A stretch of 64,000 nucleotides of DNA from the NCBI GenBank assembly GCA_949357655.1, contig CASHTG010000002.1, positions 372,001 through 436,000 on the forward strand, in the 5' to 3' direction. Position 1 is the stretch's first letter; every line of letters starts with the position of its first letter. Under the pieces are notes generated by a model. It did no database searches, was not told the DNA's origin, and saw only the letters and a list, made by a program, of their open reading frames with translations. This stretch comes from Parascedosporium putredinis (Eukaryota; Ascomycota; Sordariomycetes; Microascales; Microascaceae). A program made the position numbers and the translations under genes. Positions 46,501-58,730 of this stretch are shown here, piece by piece.

Positions 46501-48458
46501 TGCCATCACTGCCTACCTGTATGGACCGATCCATTGATGGTATCCTGGAAGCTTCTCCAATGAGAATCAAAACCTGGGGAGGCGAGAACAAGTAAGAATG
46601 GTAATATGTATTCTGTGGATTAGTGTGCATTGCACGTGGAAGAACAGAACATTGAGAGACGGGAGTGTCAGCCCGAGACATTCTGGCGTGGCTGAGCTTT
46701 TGATTTCGGCGTTTGGCAGATCCACCGAACACGGGAGCACGAGACACATCCGCGCTGCAGCTCGTCTCTGACGAAATGCGCTCTCTCATCTCCGTGCTCA
46801 CGGAGTGTGTTCAAAAAATTGTTGCGAAATCACGGTTATTTGCCCTGATCCCGTCCCAAAGTGGCGAATTTGGGGATAAAAAGGGAGCACTTGAGGCAAG
46901 AAAATGGGTATTTCTCCATTCGATGTATTCTCGAAGCAGGCAGGATCGTTGGCTCTTGTGAATTAGAGATCAATGATGGCGTTGCTCTCAATAGTTTTTG
47001 TTGGACATCATCAGCTCGTTGTTAATTATAGACATGGAGGGTTTCCTAGCTCAATCTGTCTCTCCTCCGAACGGGAAATGGGATAATAGTGCGACTCCTC
47101 AGAAAGCGCCAATGCTCGGCAGTCTTGGGAAGAAGCGTCGAGTGTCATTGTCGAGCAGAGCAGAAGCAGTACGGAGTGCATGCAGCCATTTGATTCTTGC
47201 CTCCGCATAAGCTCAGAACCTCAGCCCCAAAAGCCAAGATGTAATTCATCCTTCCCCCACTAGGTGCTTGTCAGTCACCCGTCCCCTCCCCCTGCCCAGC
47301 CGAACCTCGTCATCCCTCCCCTCGTATCAACAGAGAGGAGCAACGACCTAAGCTCAGTGTCGCCCATGCATTGTCAGCGTCAGCGTTCAAGCTGTGTCTC
47401 GAAATATTCAAGTGTCGTGGGCTCGTTTATGCCCGTCCAGGTGTGCACCTTGCATTGACGAATGCCGCTATTCCCAACCCCTCGGTGCCAACTACGCCAC
47501 GAACGTGCTGGAAGGAGGGCGGGGGGAGAGGAATAATAACTTTTACGATGGAAAAAAGTCGCCGTGGGTTGGAAGAGCGACGGTTGGGTTGCGTGAGCTC
47601 GCACGGTTGGGCCAGTGACAGACTCTTGTAGACCGTAAGGGGAGGGATGGAGCACTTGAGGTCCCCCAGCCCGACGCCACTGTCGGCTTTGCCTGCTTGC
47701 CTCGCAGACGGAGCAGTCGCTTCAGCCCCGTAGCCTAACACAAGTACATGGCTCGCTGCCTGCGGGCCTTCCGTCCCACAAAACAATGAAAGGGGAAGCC
47801 AGGGGGTGGTTGGTTGGGTGTGTGGGTTTAGATGGCTTGGAGAGAATTGTGGATATGTCGTGTGGGTTGTGGGTGTGGTTGTTCTGTGGGACCTGGACCC
47901 TCGTTTCGGATGCTCTGGGCCATTCCTTGATGGCCATGCACATCCTGTCCTGCCCTGTGTGCGCGTTACGCGGACATTTTTTCGGTTTGTCGTAGCCCAT
48001 TGGGTGGCCCCTTCCCTTTTCCGACCCCTGATCTTTCTGGGCCCTTGCGGGTTCCAGAGTGTTTGCGTCGAGGATCTTGCACATCCCATCAGAGTATATA
48101 CATGTGGGCTGGTTCCCCGGGCTGTGTTGACTTCCTTTTTTCTTGTTCTTCATTATTTTGTAACTTTCTGCAGATTGCATTTCTGTCATTACTCTCTTCA
48201 TCTTGCATTCGGGACCAGTGTTGGAATATCACTCGTCCGAGTCTGAACAGACCATCGTCACCCGCCAGTTCTTCGCCCCTTTGACCCTGAGCGACCACCG
48301 GCTATAGCTACGAAGCTTTGGAAGCCTCGAGAAACGAAGCAAAGCGAGCTCATCCGAAAAGTACAGCTCGAAGCGGTCGATAATCCAACACCGTTTCGCC
48401 GCTTCCTTTTCCTTCCCCCTCCTCCTCCTCTACCTCATCCTCCTCACCTCACAACAAG
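43509..48458. other. Gene-free interval between the two PLC-type genes
   Basis: About 5 kb. The longest open frame (45002-45829, plus) has no domain and shifts between basic and Phe-rich low-complexity sequence, so it is not called. A short ACGCAC/CACACG run lies at 46205-46232. The last 60 bp before 48459 are a CTC/CCT-rich leader. Confidence 0.5.
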
Positions 48459-49562
48459 ATGAAGTTCTCGCCCGCGGCGTGGGCCACCGCCCTCCTCTCC
48501 CTCGCCCCCACCCTCACATCCGCCGCTGCCGCCGTCTCGCCGCCCCCGCCACAACAACAACACGCCGCCCTCCGGACCCGGCAATCGAGCACGGCCTGCA
48601 ACAACTCGCCCGAGCTCTGCTCCCGCAACTACAACAACATCACCCACCTCGGCGCCCACGACTCCTCTCCTCCGCGACGAGTCCACCGACAACTCCCTCG
48701 CGGGCAACCAATTCTTCAACGCCACCGAGGCCCTCAACGCCGGGTTTCGCCTCCTGCAGGCCCAGGTCCACAACGAGAACGGCACCCTGCGCCTCTGCCA
48801 CACCAGCTGCACCATCCTCGACGGCGGTACCCTGCAGGACTGGCTGACCCGCATCAACTTTTGATGAACAACAACGCCAACGAGGTCGTGACCATTCTCC
48901 TCGTGAACAGCGACGGCGACGATGCCGCCGCCTACGGTGCCGCCTTCGAGGGCAGCGGCCTGAGCCGGTACGGCTACGTCCCCGAGACCGCCGGCACCTG
49001 GCCCACCCTCTCCTCCATGATCTCGAGCGGCAAGCGCCTCGTCACCTTCATCGCCAGCATCACCGAGAGCCCCTCCTACCCTTATTTGCTCAGCGAGTTC
49101 AACTACGTCTTCGAGACCCCCTTCGAGATCACCTCGTCCTCGGGCTTCAACTGCACCGTGGACCGTCCCAGCCGCATTGAATCCGCCGCCACCGCCATCT
49201 CCCAGGGCATGATGTCCCTCGTGAATCACTTCCTCTACAAGGATCTCGGCGCCTTTGGCATCATGATCCCCGACGTCGACCAGATCGACAACACCAACAA
49301 CCCCAATGACGCCGGCGTCGGCACCCTCGGCAGGCACGCCAGCCAGTGCCGTGCCGAGTGGGGCCAGCGCCCCAACTTCATCCTCGTCGACTTCTTCGAC
49401 AAGGGCCCCGCCATCGATATCGCTGACACCATGAACGACCTCTCCCAGGCCAGCACCGGCCGCGAGACCGAGTTCTCGGCCGCTGCGAGGTTTGGCGGAA
49501 GCACTGGCAGCCGGTTCGGTGCGCTAGTCGTGGCTTTGGCCGTGGCGGTTACGCTGTTCTAA
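48459..49562 (+). CDS. Secreted PLC-like phosphodiesterase (X-domain TIM barrel), probable GPI anchor
   Basis: Single-exon gene of about 368 aa. Residues 1-22 are a signal peptide (MKFSPAAWATALLSLAPTL). The TIM-barrel core starts at NITHLGAHDS, whose His matches the first catalytic histidine of PI-PLC X domains, and continues with LCHTSCTILDGG, VTILLVNSDG, FGIMIPDVDQIDN and FILVDFFDKG. These proteins form a fungal extracellular family whose substrates are poorly known. Several N-glycosylation sequons (NNIT, NATE, NGT, NCT) are visible. The C-terminus, a small-residue stretch followed by GALVVALAVAVTLF, fits a GPI-anchor signal. Frame changes occur near 48670 and in the T run near 48862, where one extra T restores RINFLMNNNANEV. 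It is only distantly related to the intracellular PLC upstream. Confidence 0.88.
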   Translation: MKFSPAAWATALLSLAPTLTSAAAAVSPPPPQQQHAALRTRQSSTACNNSPELCSRNYNNITHLGAHDSSPPRRVHRQLPRGQPILQRHRGPQRRVSPPAGPGPQRERHPAPLPHQLHHPRRRYPAGLADPHQLLMNNNANEVVTILLVNSDGDDAAAYGAAFEGSGLSRYGYVPETAGTWPTLSSMISSGKRLVTFIASITESPSYPYLLSEFNYVFETPFEITSSSGFNCTVDRPSRIESAATAISQGMMSLVNHFLYKDLGAFGIMIPDVDQIDNTNNPNDAGVGTLGRHASQCRAEWGQRPNFILVDFFDKGPAIDIADTMNDLSQASTGRETEFSAAARFGGSTGSRFGALVVALAVAVTLF

Positions 49563-50441
49563 TGTGATCACGGTTAAGATGATCTGGCTCCCCGTCGGAG
49601 CGTTGCATTGCATTGCATTTTCTTTTTCCTTTTATTCATTTTATCCCCCGCTAGTTCGAGAAATCGTTCAGAAGAACGTGAATTTCGAGTTTGCCCTATG
49701 ACATCTTGGTCATATGGGAGGTTGTCTTTCTTTTGTTTTTGTTTTTAGAATGGGCAAGGAAGATATTCATGGAGCTCATCCATAGCTCGTCGAGATCGGC
49801 CATCGTGTTGCCGCAAAACCCAGGCGTTCCGGTCAGACAAATCGGAAGAGACAGTTTTGTCTTCCATAAAGTTTTTTTGTTGAGACCGTTTTCTACGGGG
49901 CTCTATTTTCTTCTTTTATTTTTAAAGGAATTTTCTTGGCTTGCCGGCCATCTTGGCAGGGGCGGGCCGACTGGAAGGGACGTCTTGGATAGACGTTGAT
50001 CCTTGACAATGGAGCAGTCTGAATAATTGCTTCATCGGACTGGCGAACTCCCTGTGCCGCTTCATGACTAAGCGGCAACAGTGAATTTTACTATATAATG
50101 GGTCAGGTAACCTGCATCTTTCCCAAATGACGGACCTTTGGAAACTGTTATCCGTTGGAAAGTCACCAGATAGGGCTAGTTTAAACAAAAACCAAAATAT
50201 CAAGAAGAACCAATTCAAAGTTAAACCGCGCTTGGGAAAGCTGAACATAGCTCTCCTTCTTGTCACCACCACTCTCCAACTAACCGCAGTTGGATATTTC
50301 AAGTTCCGGCGGGTGTTATCCACGTAAACCCCGCAGACAGCGACTACAAGTAAGGCCACTCCAGCTCTATAGGCCCCCTCGTTTCAGCGCCTTACCGTTC
50401 TGCTCTTTTCTTTCTTTTTCTTTTCCTTTTTCGCAGTCATC
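49563..50441. other. Intergenic between the PLC-like and Ecm15-like genes
   Basis: T-rich 3' flank (49620-49930) and a TTTC-rich leader just before 50442. No gene supported. Confidence 0.5.
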
Positions 50442-51447
50442 ATGTCGATTGCTCGGGGCAGCACCGTACTGGGCACGCTGCAGCGTGGAGGCGTCGTCCG
50501 GGCTGCTGCTGTGCCGCTGCTGACGTCGCAAAGCCAGCGGGCCGCCGTCCGGCACTTTTCATCGGCTCTCGCGACAGGACGCGGACACGGAGCGAGACCG
50601 ACCGCTTACGCGACGAGCAAGGACTCGCTTTTGGGGCCACCATGGCGAGCAAGGTGGATTATTCGACGCTCAAGACGCCGGCGCTGTGCTACGCTGACTT
50701 TTGTTTGCTTCCGGTGAGTCGTGTTTCCGCTTGTTTGGTTCCTGTTCCTCTCCTTAGGTCCCGTCTTAAGTCTGGTGGGGATACGAGTGGAAGGAAACTC
50801 TATATAAAATGAGAGAAGATGAAACAAAAAAGGCAGACTGCTAACGTTTCCGCCGTCGATGCGTCGTGATAAACAGCTCGGCACGGGCTCGGCTTCGGTT
50901 TCCAACGAGATTGCGGGCGTGCAGAAGCTCATCCGAGCCAGTGGCTTGAAGCACCATATGCACTCGGCTGGTACCACCGTTGGTAAGTTTGAGACAATGG
51001 CGCCGATGGCTTCCCGATCGCGGTTGTAGCAATTCGTGCTATTACTGGATTCCCACCCCAAAGCGGCGCGGTAAATGTGTGGGATATGTCTTGTCTTTGC
51101 GTTGGCTAACCCACCAAAACTATCAGAGGGTAGCTGGGACGAGGTCATGGACGTCATCGGCAAAGCCCACACGCTCGTCCACCAGAACGGCGTGGTTCGC
51201 ATCCAGTCGTCGATGCGTGTTGGCTCGCGGTAAGGCCTATTTCTTGTTTTTTTTTTTTGAAATCCCTTTGTTCTCCCTACGAGGTTTACGCTATCACTGG
51301 GGAAAGGGGCACGAGAGCGTAAAGAGAACCCGGCTGTTGAAGAAGCTAACGATTTGTTCAAATCGCGGTAGAACCGACAAGGTGCAGCACTTTGAGGATA
51401 AGGTGAGGAAGGTTGAAGAGATTCTCGCAAAGGAGGAAAACCAGTGA
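50442..51447 (+). CDS. ECM15: Ecm15/UPF0045 (MTH1187-type thiamine-binding-like) protein
   Basis: Small ferredoxin-fold protein family; bacterial and yeast members bind thiamine-like ligands, but the cellular role is unclear. Four exons: 50442-50713, 50877-50982, 51127-51229 and 51372-51447. The core is clear: YADFCLLPLGTGSASVSNEI, VQKLIRASGLKHHMHSAGTT, EGSWDEVMDVIGKAHTLVH, and the end KVEEILAKEENQ. It follows the known pattern of strand, helix and a Gly-Thr-x-S motif. The first ATG (MSIARGSTVLGTLQRGG) gives an Arg/Ala/Ser-rich extension of about 67 residues resembling a mitochondrial presequence. It joins the core only if one T is added to the T run at 50629-50632. Starting at ATG 50642 (MASKVDYSTLKTP) gives 118 aa, close to the yeast protein. 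Which start is used is open. Confidence 0.87.
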
Positions 51448-52317
51448 GGGATTCTCACTGGTGTGTGTGAAGATTTCCCCTCCTCTGGCGCATCGAGTGT
51501 GACCCTTGCAACGAGTTGGACGATACACACTTTTGGGGGCCAGCAAGTTGCGTGATTTTTAGGTTCTCTTCTTTGGAGCTTTCTTCTGGGTATCCCCGGG
51601 AAGAAGCTACTATTATTACTAGCTTTTCAATGGGCTATTATCAGATATTCGAGGGGAAATGTACGAATAATGCTGGCTCAGGCGAGCACCGAACGGGCCT
51701 GGGGCTGCGTGCTCTTTGTCTAAAATGAATAGATTATCTAGGGGGCCAGTATAGCTTTTTTTTTTAAACGAGCAAATGAAAAAAAAATCCTTGCCATCAT
51801 CACTTTCTCGTTCGCAACTTCATTTTGGAAACCGAGGTCGAAGGCTGGGGGAAAAGGCGAGCTGATGCCTTTTCTGGGGATGGATTCGCAATAATAACAC
51901 ATCTCGTTCCCGTCAAGGAATAACTGCAGAGCCTCAAGAGCCGCATTGATGGCAAATTAGAGCTCAGTGCCCCCAAGCTATGGCACTGGGTTTCTGTGCG
52001 GTGGCCGCCACAAACGGTTATTCCTTGTCGTCAATTGGAATGGATCTGGAGTGTATTCCTCCACTCCCGCCTTCGGTTCCGTGTGGGAGAGCATGGGGCG
52101 CACAGACCAAGTTCCAGATGAGTTTCCCAATTGAGCCTGGTGCTTCGGGGTTGTTGGTGAGGAAGGAAGGAACAAGCTGTTACTTTTTCCATCTCATTTC
52201 TGCGCCTTTCCATCGCCTTTCTAACCCCAATTCCCCCTTCTTCTTCCACCCCCAGAAGAAGCTCACCTCCAGTCTTGGGTAGAGAGAATCGCCGCGAGAA
52301 ACTACAACTCTTGGACC
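51448..52317. other. Intergenic between the Ecm15-like and CCDC47-like genes
   Basis: A 3' flank with T and A runs at 51756-51788 and a leader before 52318. No gene supported. Confidence 0.5.
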
Positions 52318-53813
52318 ATGGCGAGCCACGATAAGGATGCGGGTATGTCTAACTCTGGTGATGGAAGCCTTCCAGTCGATGCGCTTTGCCCCCTTTTCTT
52401 TGTTCGGCGCCGGCCTGCCTGTCCCCTTCCCCCTGTCCCGAATTGAAGCCACGGGGAGGCTTGTCCATCACACTTGATGACACATACAAGATCAACCAAG
52501 CCGAATCGGCGTTGATCGATTCATCGTGAGACATGGCACGTTGCTAACCATTGGCGCTCTCTTCTACAGACTTTGCCGACTTTGGCGATGCTCCGGTCGT
52601 CGCCGACACCTCGCCTCCTCCCGTAGCTGGTCTCGGCATCAACCCATCGAGCAGGCCCTACACGAAATGGTACAACGTCCATGAGCGCCACTCCTTGAGC
52701 GAGTTCCGCCTGGAGGGCTACATCATTGGCATCATTGCCATCCTTCTCGCCTTCCACCTCTACGGCTCGCGCAGGAACCGGTCCAAGGCCAAGAACTTCA
52801 TGGCCAAGCACCTCGGCGTCCTCAAGCGCGAGTTTGCCCAGGTCGGCTTCGGCGGCGAGAGCCACATTCGCGAAAAGTCCCTCTTCGAGTTCGAGGCCTA
52901 CGCGACTGGTCGCCAGAACGTGGCCTTCCTCGACATCAACCTGGTGATGAAGAAGCGCTTCAACCCCATCCTCGGCGGTGTCGAGTTTATTCTCGGCTCC
53001 CTCTTTGAGAGCTTCCCCCGTCGACCGTGTCGATGCTGTTTTGTACCCCTTTGACGGAAGGGAGGCCAAGACCGTGCCCTCGATCCCCGGGAACGAGCCC
53101 AAGGTTGAGAAGTCGAGCTACGACGGCTTCGTCTGGGCCGTCGTCAACAAGAACTGCATGCAGGCCGTCCGTGATGAGCGCTACGATGCCTCCATCACCT
53201 CGACCAAGGACAACTCCAACCTTCCCCCTTGGCTTACTGTCATGAGCGAGAGCGCTGAGATCACCAACCTCCTCTTGACTCCTGAGCTTGCCGAGGCTGC
53301 GAAGAAGGCTGGTGATCTCCTCGAGTATCTCCTCATCTCCGATCAGCCTACTGATAAGCCTGTCACGTGAGTTCCATTCCCCGTTCACAAGCATTCCTCT
53401 TGATCCATGGTCCATGGTAGCTAACATGCGTGAGATAGCCTCGATGACACCGCGCCCCGCAAGCGCGTCTTTATCCGATACCGACTGCCCTCGAATGATC
53501 AGGAGTATGAGGATATCCTCCCCATCTTCTCCTACTTCCTCCGCCTTCCCGACGTCCTTGTCAAGAATGCCCACTTGCGGCCTGAGGTTCTTCGCAAGGT
53601 CCGCGCCACCCGTGACGATGCCATCTCTCAGATTAAGAAGGCCGACGATGACCTCAAGGCTGAAGAGCGCTACCTCGAGCGCGAGAAGGCCAAGAAGGCT
53701 AAGCGCGATGAGCAGCTCAAGGCCATGGATGCTAAGACTCAGAAGAAGTTTTGGAGCGCGAGCGTGAGAAGGAGCTGAAGAAGACCCAGAAGAGGAGCAA
53801 CATTCGCGGATGA
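52318..53813 (+). CDS. CCDC47-like ER membrane protein (DUF1682 family)
   Basis: Family members sit in the ER membrane and, in animals, form part of the PAT complex that helps insert multipass proteins and affects calcium handling. Three exons: 52318-52342, 52570-53366 and 53439-53813 (introns 227 and 72 bp), about 399 aa. After an acidic start (DFADFGDAP) comes one membrane helix, YIIGIIAILLAFHLYG. The luminal/cytosolic domain follows (MAKHLGVLKREFAQVG, YATGRQNVAFLDINLVMK, FVWAVVNKN), ending in a Lys/Glu coiled coil (KAKKAKRDEQLKAMD) and NIRG. Frame changes occur near 53015 (C run) and 53755 (T run, restoring KKFLERERE). The tiny 25-nt first exon rests on the phase match and the GTATGT donor. 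Confidence 0.9.
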
Positions 53814-54803
53814 GCGAATTATCGTTGCCCTCTCTCCTTGCTCTCTCCTTTCCCTCATCTCCTCTTTTAGTGCTACGCATGGCAGTAGTACTAGTGAGAA
53901 GGGGCTCATCATTGGGTTGGCAAGAGAGTCGGATCACTGATTGGCTTTCTTGCCCTTGCGTTTTCCTTCGTCGGCTATCTTTTTGTTGGATCTAACGGGT
54001 TAAAAACAAAGAAACCAAAGGATTGGCATTGCAGATCGAGCTGTGGTCATGCATATATATATCTGGGCTGGGTAATTCATAATTCATCGCTATGTACTCT
54101 TATGTGTATGAGTTGTCGAAACAAAAAAGGGACTTGCTGAAGGGGTCTGGAGGGACATATCTAACGCGCGTCTTGGCCGGCGGTGGTATCAATCTTTTAT
54201 ATCTCTTACTGCAGTTTAATGTCTGTGAGAGGGCTCTCTTGTCTTTAATACACTGATGGTTGACCATGGCTTTTGTAATTTTTCAAGTGTGCAACTACAG
54301 GGAGCCTGGCTGTGTCATGGGTTGATTTACATTTCTCACCATCTTTCCAGTCATTCATAGACGAAGGCATCGAAATGTCAATGACAGCACATGCGCGTTA
54401 ATTGAAAATGGGCCAGATAATATGGGAAGCCGGACGATCATGCTAGGTCCGGCTGCAGGGTCCAACTTGGGGAGAAATTCGGCGGGGCGGTTACCCCGCC
54501 AACATTGATCGATGGCCAAGAAGCCATCCCACCACCATCATCATCGATGCAGCATTGAAGAGCCACTCAACCCAACATTCACATCGACCAACGACGACCG
54601 GAAGAAAGAGGAGGAATAGGAAGAAAAAGGAATCGGGAACGTACAAGCCAATCCCCGATATATATCTAGAGCAGACCTTTTTCCTTTGGATACAAGCGAC
54701 AAAAGGCAGGCCAACCAGCGAGGGGGCCAGAAGTTAATAGCGAAACCAGCTACACCGGCAGCCTGAAAAAAGGCATTGAAACTAAAAGGAGGGGCAAGAC
54801 ACG
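53814..54803. other. Intergenic before the haspin gene
   Basis: 3' flank of the CCDC47-like gene, then AT-rich sequence with a TATATATA run near 54052. AG-rich leader before 54804. No gene supported. Confidence 0.5.
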
Positions 54804-56676
54804 ATGTCGCAAGCGGGGAAGGTTCGCCAATACGGAAAGCAGACGACACGATCGCGTGCAGAGCGGCTCTTTGCCGAGTTACCCCCAGCCCGGTGCGAAG
54901 ACTAGGCAGGGAGAAGAAGGCGGATTCGCGCAACAACGCGGGAAACATCCAGGAACTGACAGAGTTGGTGGCCTCTGTGACAATACAGGATAAGAAGGAG
55001 GAGGTTCAGGACGAAATAGCGAGGCAACCACAGGAACAGCAGCAAACAGAAGAAGAGCCCGTCAAGGTGGACGCGCCGAAGACGAGGCGAGGGGCCAAGA
55101 AGGAGCAGATGATCACGGTGGTCGAGGTGCACGACGAAAAACAGAGGAGAGCAACGCTCCCAACGACGATGGCGACCAGGACGGTTCCGAGACGGACCGC
55201 GAGCGGACCCCGTGGCTTCCGCGCAGCCGCCGGCCGAAGCGCAAGACGAGCCGAGCATGACGGAAGGAGTCGAGGAAGGGCTCCGCATCATCTCGTGGGA
55301 CGACGTGTGCCCGTTTGGCGACCGGATCGAAAAGATTGCGGAGGCGTCCTACGCAGAGGTCTACCGCGTGACCAACGAGCGCGGCATCAGCATCATCAAG
55401 GTGATTCGGCTCAAGTCGCCGATCCGGGCGCAGACCAAGGCGCAGGAGCGGTCGGGGCTCGTGGACGAGGAGCCGCACGACGAGGAAGACCTGATGGGCG
55501 AGCTCCAGATCTCGGAGTGGCTGGCCGACATACCGGGCTTCGTGGTGTACAAGGACCGCTACATCGTGCGGGGCAAGGCGCCCAAGGCGCTGGTGGAGAC
55601 GCACCAGGCGTTCCAGCGCAAGGTCAAGCGCAAGGATCCGGACCGGTTGCAGTTTTACCCGTCGCCGACGCGGTACCTCGAGGGGACCAAGTTTTTGGTC
55701 GTGGAGCTGGGGGACGCGGGGACGGCGCTGGAGGATTTTGGGCTGGTGAGCGTGGAGCAGGTGTGGGATGTGTTTTTGCTCGTGGCGATTGCGCTTGCGC
55801 GGGCGGAGGATCTGATTCTCTTTGAGGTAGGCTCGACTTCCATCAACCTTCTCTCCTCTGACTGGGTTTCTTGTTTTTCACTGACACTGGGCACGCACTT
55901 TTTTTTTTATAACAAACAGCACCGGGATCTGCATGAGGGTAACCTCTGTATTCGCCAAGTTGACGCCCCTAAACCGCGAAACCCGGCTCTCCCGGACGTT
56001 CGGTTCGGGTATTCAGGCCTCGACATCACCATCCTCGACTACGGTCTCTCCCGCGCTGAGGACCCTTACGCGGCGGAAGATTTCTACTACGACGAGGAGG
56101 ACGAGGCTGAGGACGACTCGGTCCCGCCGCCCGTCGCCTACGACATGGAAAGGACCTGTCCCTCTTCACGAGCACGCACGCGGACCAGTGCCGCGTGTAC
56201 CGGCAAATGCGGTCCTTCCTCCTGCGCGGCGACCGCAAGTGCCTGCCGCCCGAGAAGCACGTGGAGCCGTACGCGCGGGCGTTTGACGGAGCGCCCATAT
56301 CGTGGGCGGCGTTTGCGCCGTACACCAATGTGCTGTGGCTGGCGTACATTTACGAGTACCTGCTGGACCGTTTTCTCGCGTGCGGTGGTAGCAGCAGCAG
56401 CGCCGCGGAGGGCAAGAGGGAGCTGGCGCGGTTTAAGCGGGAGACCAAGGAGCTGTGGGCGCACCTGAACCCGGGGGCCAAGGCGGGCACGCCGACGTTT
56501 GGCAGCGCGGGGACGTGGTGAGGTTCGCGGTGGAGGCGGGGTGGGTGCTGGAGAGCCACGTGGTGGGGGAAGGGTCGACGATTGTGGAGAGGGAGGATAG
56601 TATTGTTGTGGAGGAGGATGAGCCGGGGGCGAGGTTGAGGAGATCGCCGAGGAGGAGGGGGCGGGTGCACCTTTGA
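54804..56676 (+). CDS. Haspin-type serine/threonine protein kinase
   Basis: Haspin phosphorylates histone H3 Thr3 in mitosis and so recruits the chromosomal passenger complex to centromeres. Two exons, 54804-55826 and 55920-56676 (93-bp intron), about 594 aa. The start ATG 54804 gives KVRQYGKQTTRSRAERLFAE, which looks like a conserved fungal N-terminal box. A disordered acidic linker precedes the divergent kinase domain: an ATP-lysine strand IIKVIRLKSP, catalytic loop HRDLHEGNLCI, and ITILDYGLSR in place of DFG. The last is a haspin-class feature. The C-lobe contains WAAFAPYTNVLWLAYIYEYLL. Frame changes near 54885, 55139, 55208, 56150 and 56510 are each restored by one base in a run of A, C or G. 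Without correction the N-terminus would stop after about 34 residues. The final segment is basic (RSPRRRGRVHL). Confidence 0.92.
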
Positions 56677-58730
56677 TTTGAGTGGGGGTGTTCTTTTTGG
56701 GTAGGGAGGAGGGTTTGTGCTTATACGGCGTGTGATGGATTTGGGGTCATGGTATTATACCCATATATACGTAAATAGTTTTTCTCTCTCATCTGTTATG
56801 TGGTGGTGGGGGCTGGTTCTTCTTTATGGCATGGCTAGAATGTAATATCTACATATGGAGATGGTAGGACTTGGGAACAATACTCCTCCTATCTTCTCAT
56901 AATACGGGCTGGAGTTTCCAGTTTCCAAAAGCTTATAGTGTCGAGAAAGAGATATAGATATCTGTACTCATCTCGTTTTCGTTCAATAACCAGCTCCAAC
57001 GTACATCTCCTTGGTTGAGGTGCTTGATCGTAATCACCGAATCAATGCAAATGTGTTGATTTAAGCCGACGACAGAATCTCCATATTCGTCAACTACGAG
57101 GTGAGGCATGCTTTTGGCTTTTCCACATGTTGAATGTGCAAAGAACCGCGGTCAAATCCCGATGTAACACCACCCCGCGTTTTCGTACCTGTAATACGTC
57201 CAGGAGGCATTAAGATGAAGGTAAAAAGCAGAGGATGGTGGTTGACTAGGGGTTCGGGGGAATGCTAATTTGGGACGGGAGGACAGGGTACGGGGGTACA
57301 GTTGGACGGGTTTTTCGATGGGCTAATCCACTGAGAGGTGTGAAGGGGATGAAGAATGATTACTCAGGTGCAATTGTCAGTTGGCCGAGTGGTGTTAATA
57401 TTAGAGCATTGAACGGCGATCACACATGCATTCGTGGAAGACGAGAAGTAGAAATAGCGAATACAAGATTTAATGTTCGATGTGAGTGGGGTGGAGCTGC
57501 GCATGAGGGCAAGAAGTCTCGATCGTGATCTCCGAGTGGGAGATTAGTGTTCAAGCAGGGCCCTCGGTCGTGTGGACGTTCTTGGTTTGGCGGGGAAATC
57601 TGGCAGTAAATTGATCAGATGGCCAGTGGATGGACCTAGGATGGAGCCCAGGATGCTCCGCTCGATTCTCACACCCGAGTCGGATTTTGATGCTGAGTGA
57701 GACTGAGAATGTGCCCCAGTATTATCTATCTTTTCTATTTGATCTGAACAATTGGGTCCATCAAAGTCCACCGTTGAGTGATCACGGAGGTCAGAATCTA
57801 TGTTCGCTCCTCTCAGTGCTGTTCAAGCTCTATTCGAGCCAGCGTGTTGTGCACATAATTGTTGTGGCGTTGATTGGGTGCCGAGGACGCCAAACTACCG
57901 TCCAATTGACAAGTGTGTCCGTGTTTTCCGGCGGGCACTTGTTCCTTTCGGATTGTTGACAATAGGAATGAGCGACCCCACGAAACCTTGGTCATGAAAG
58001 GGTTCGTTCAGAACGGGCGGTAGCGACTGGGGAGCTTCTGTGCCGAGCTGGTTCTGCATGTACCGACGTAGTGATGTACCCTATGCTAGGCTGGTACGGC
58101 CGTTTTGTGCTCTCAGCGCAGCACCAACCCAGGTACCCGACTATGGACGCTCCAGCCATGCCCAACCAAGCCGAGGCTAAAAAGCTGCCGCCAAGTCCGA
58201 AAGCACAACTCGTGCCGCCTGCCCATTTGGTCGGTCTTTCCCAAAAGCTTCTCTTGGATTTCTCGACGGAGGGAAAACCGAGTGGAAAAGCACATGTTCT
58301 TGTTGTTTTTGCCCTTCGTACATCGCTCAACCCCCAACAACGGAACGAGGGATTCTTTTCTTCTCCTTCTTCACCTCCTTCTTCGATTCTTCTCACCCCA
58401 CCCCACCTCTTTCTAGACTCAGGGGAAACCCACACTTTCCGAGAATTTGAAGCCATGAGACGCGCCGCGAGCTCCACACCTTTGTGAATGGAGCCCTCAG
58501 CAGATCGATAGCCCGTCTCTATAATATCTACCTGTCCTTGTTTCCTCACCGCCAACCACACCCCTCCCTCCCCTCTTTATTTTCTTTCTTCTTTGTTTCT
58601 TCCCTGGTGGATATCCCCAAGAGTTGAAGGGCAGCTGAATCGAAAGATCCTTCCTACCACCACCACCACATTAGACAGCATACACCGCCGCACGACACAC
58701 GGAAGAAAATTGCTGTAGCGTACATCCACC
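56677..58730. other. Intergenic between haspin and PEX26
   Basis: About 2 kb. TA-rich 3' flank near 56750-56960, then mixed sequence, then a CT-rich leader from 58560 to 58730. Open frames on both strands at 57990-58560 overlap each other and show no domain. Confidence 0.5.

Noticed and set aside
57992..58561. Overlapping open frames on both strands
   Set aside because: They mirror each other over the same DNA, with no recognisable motif and no exon structure.
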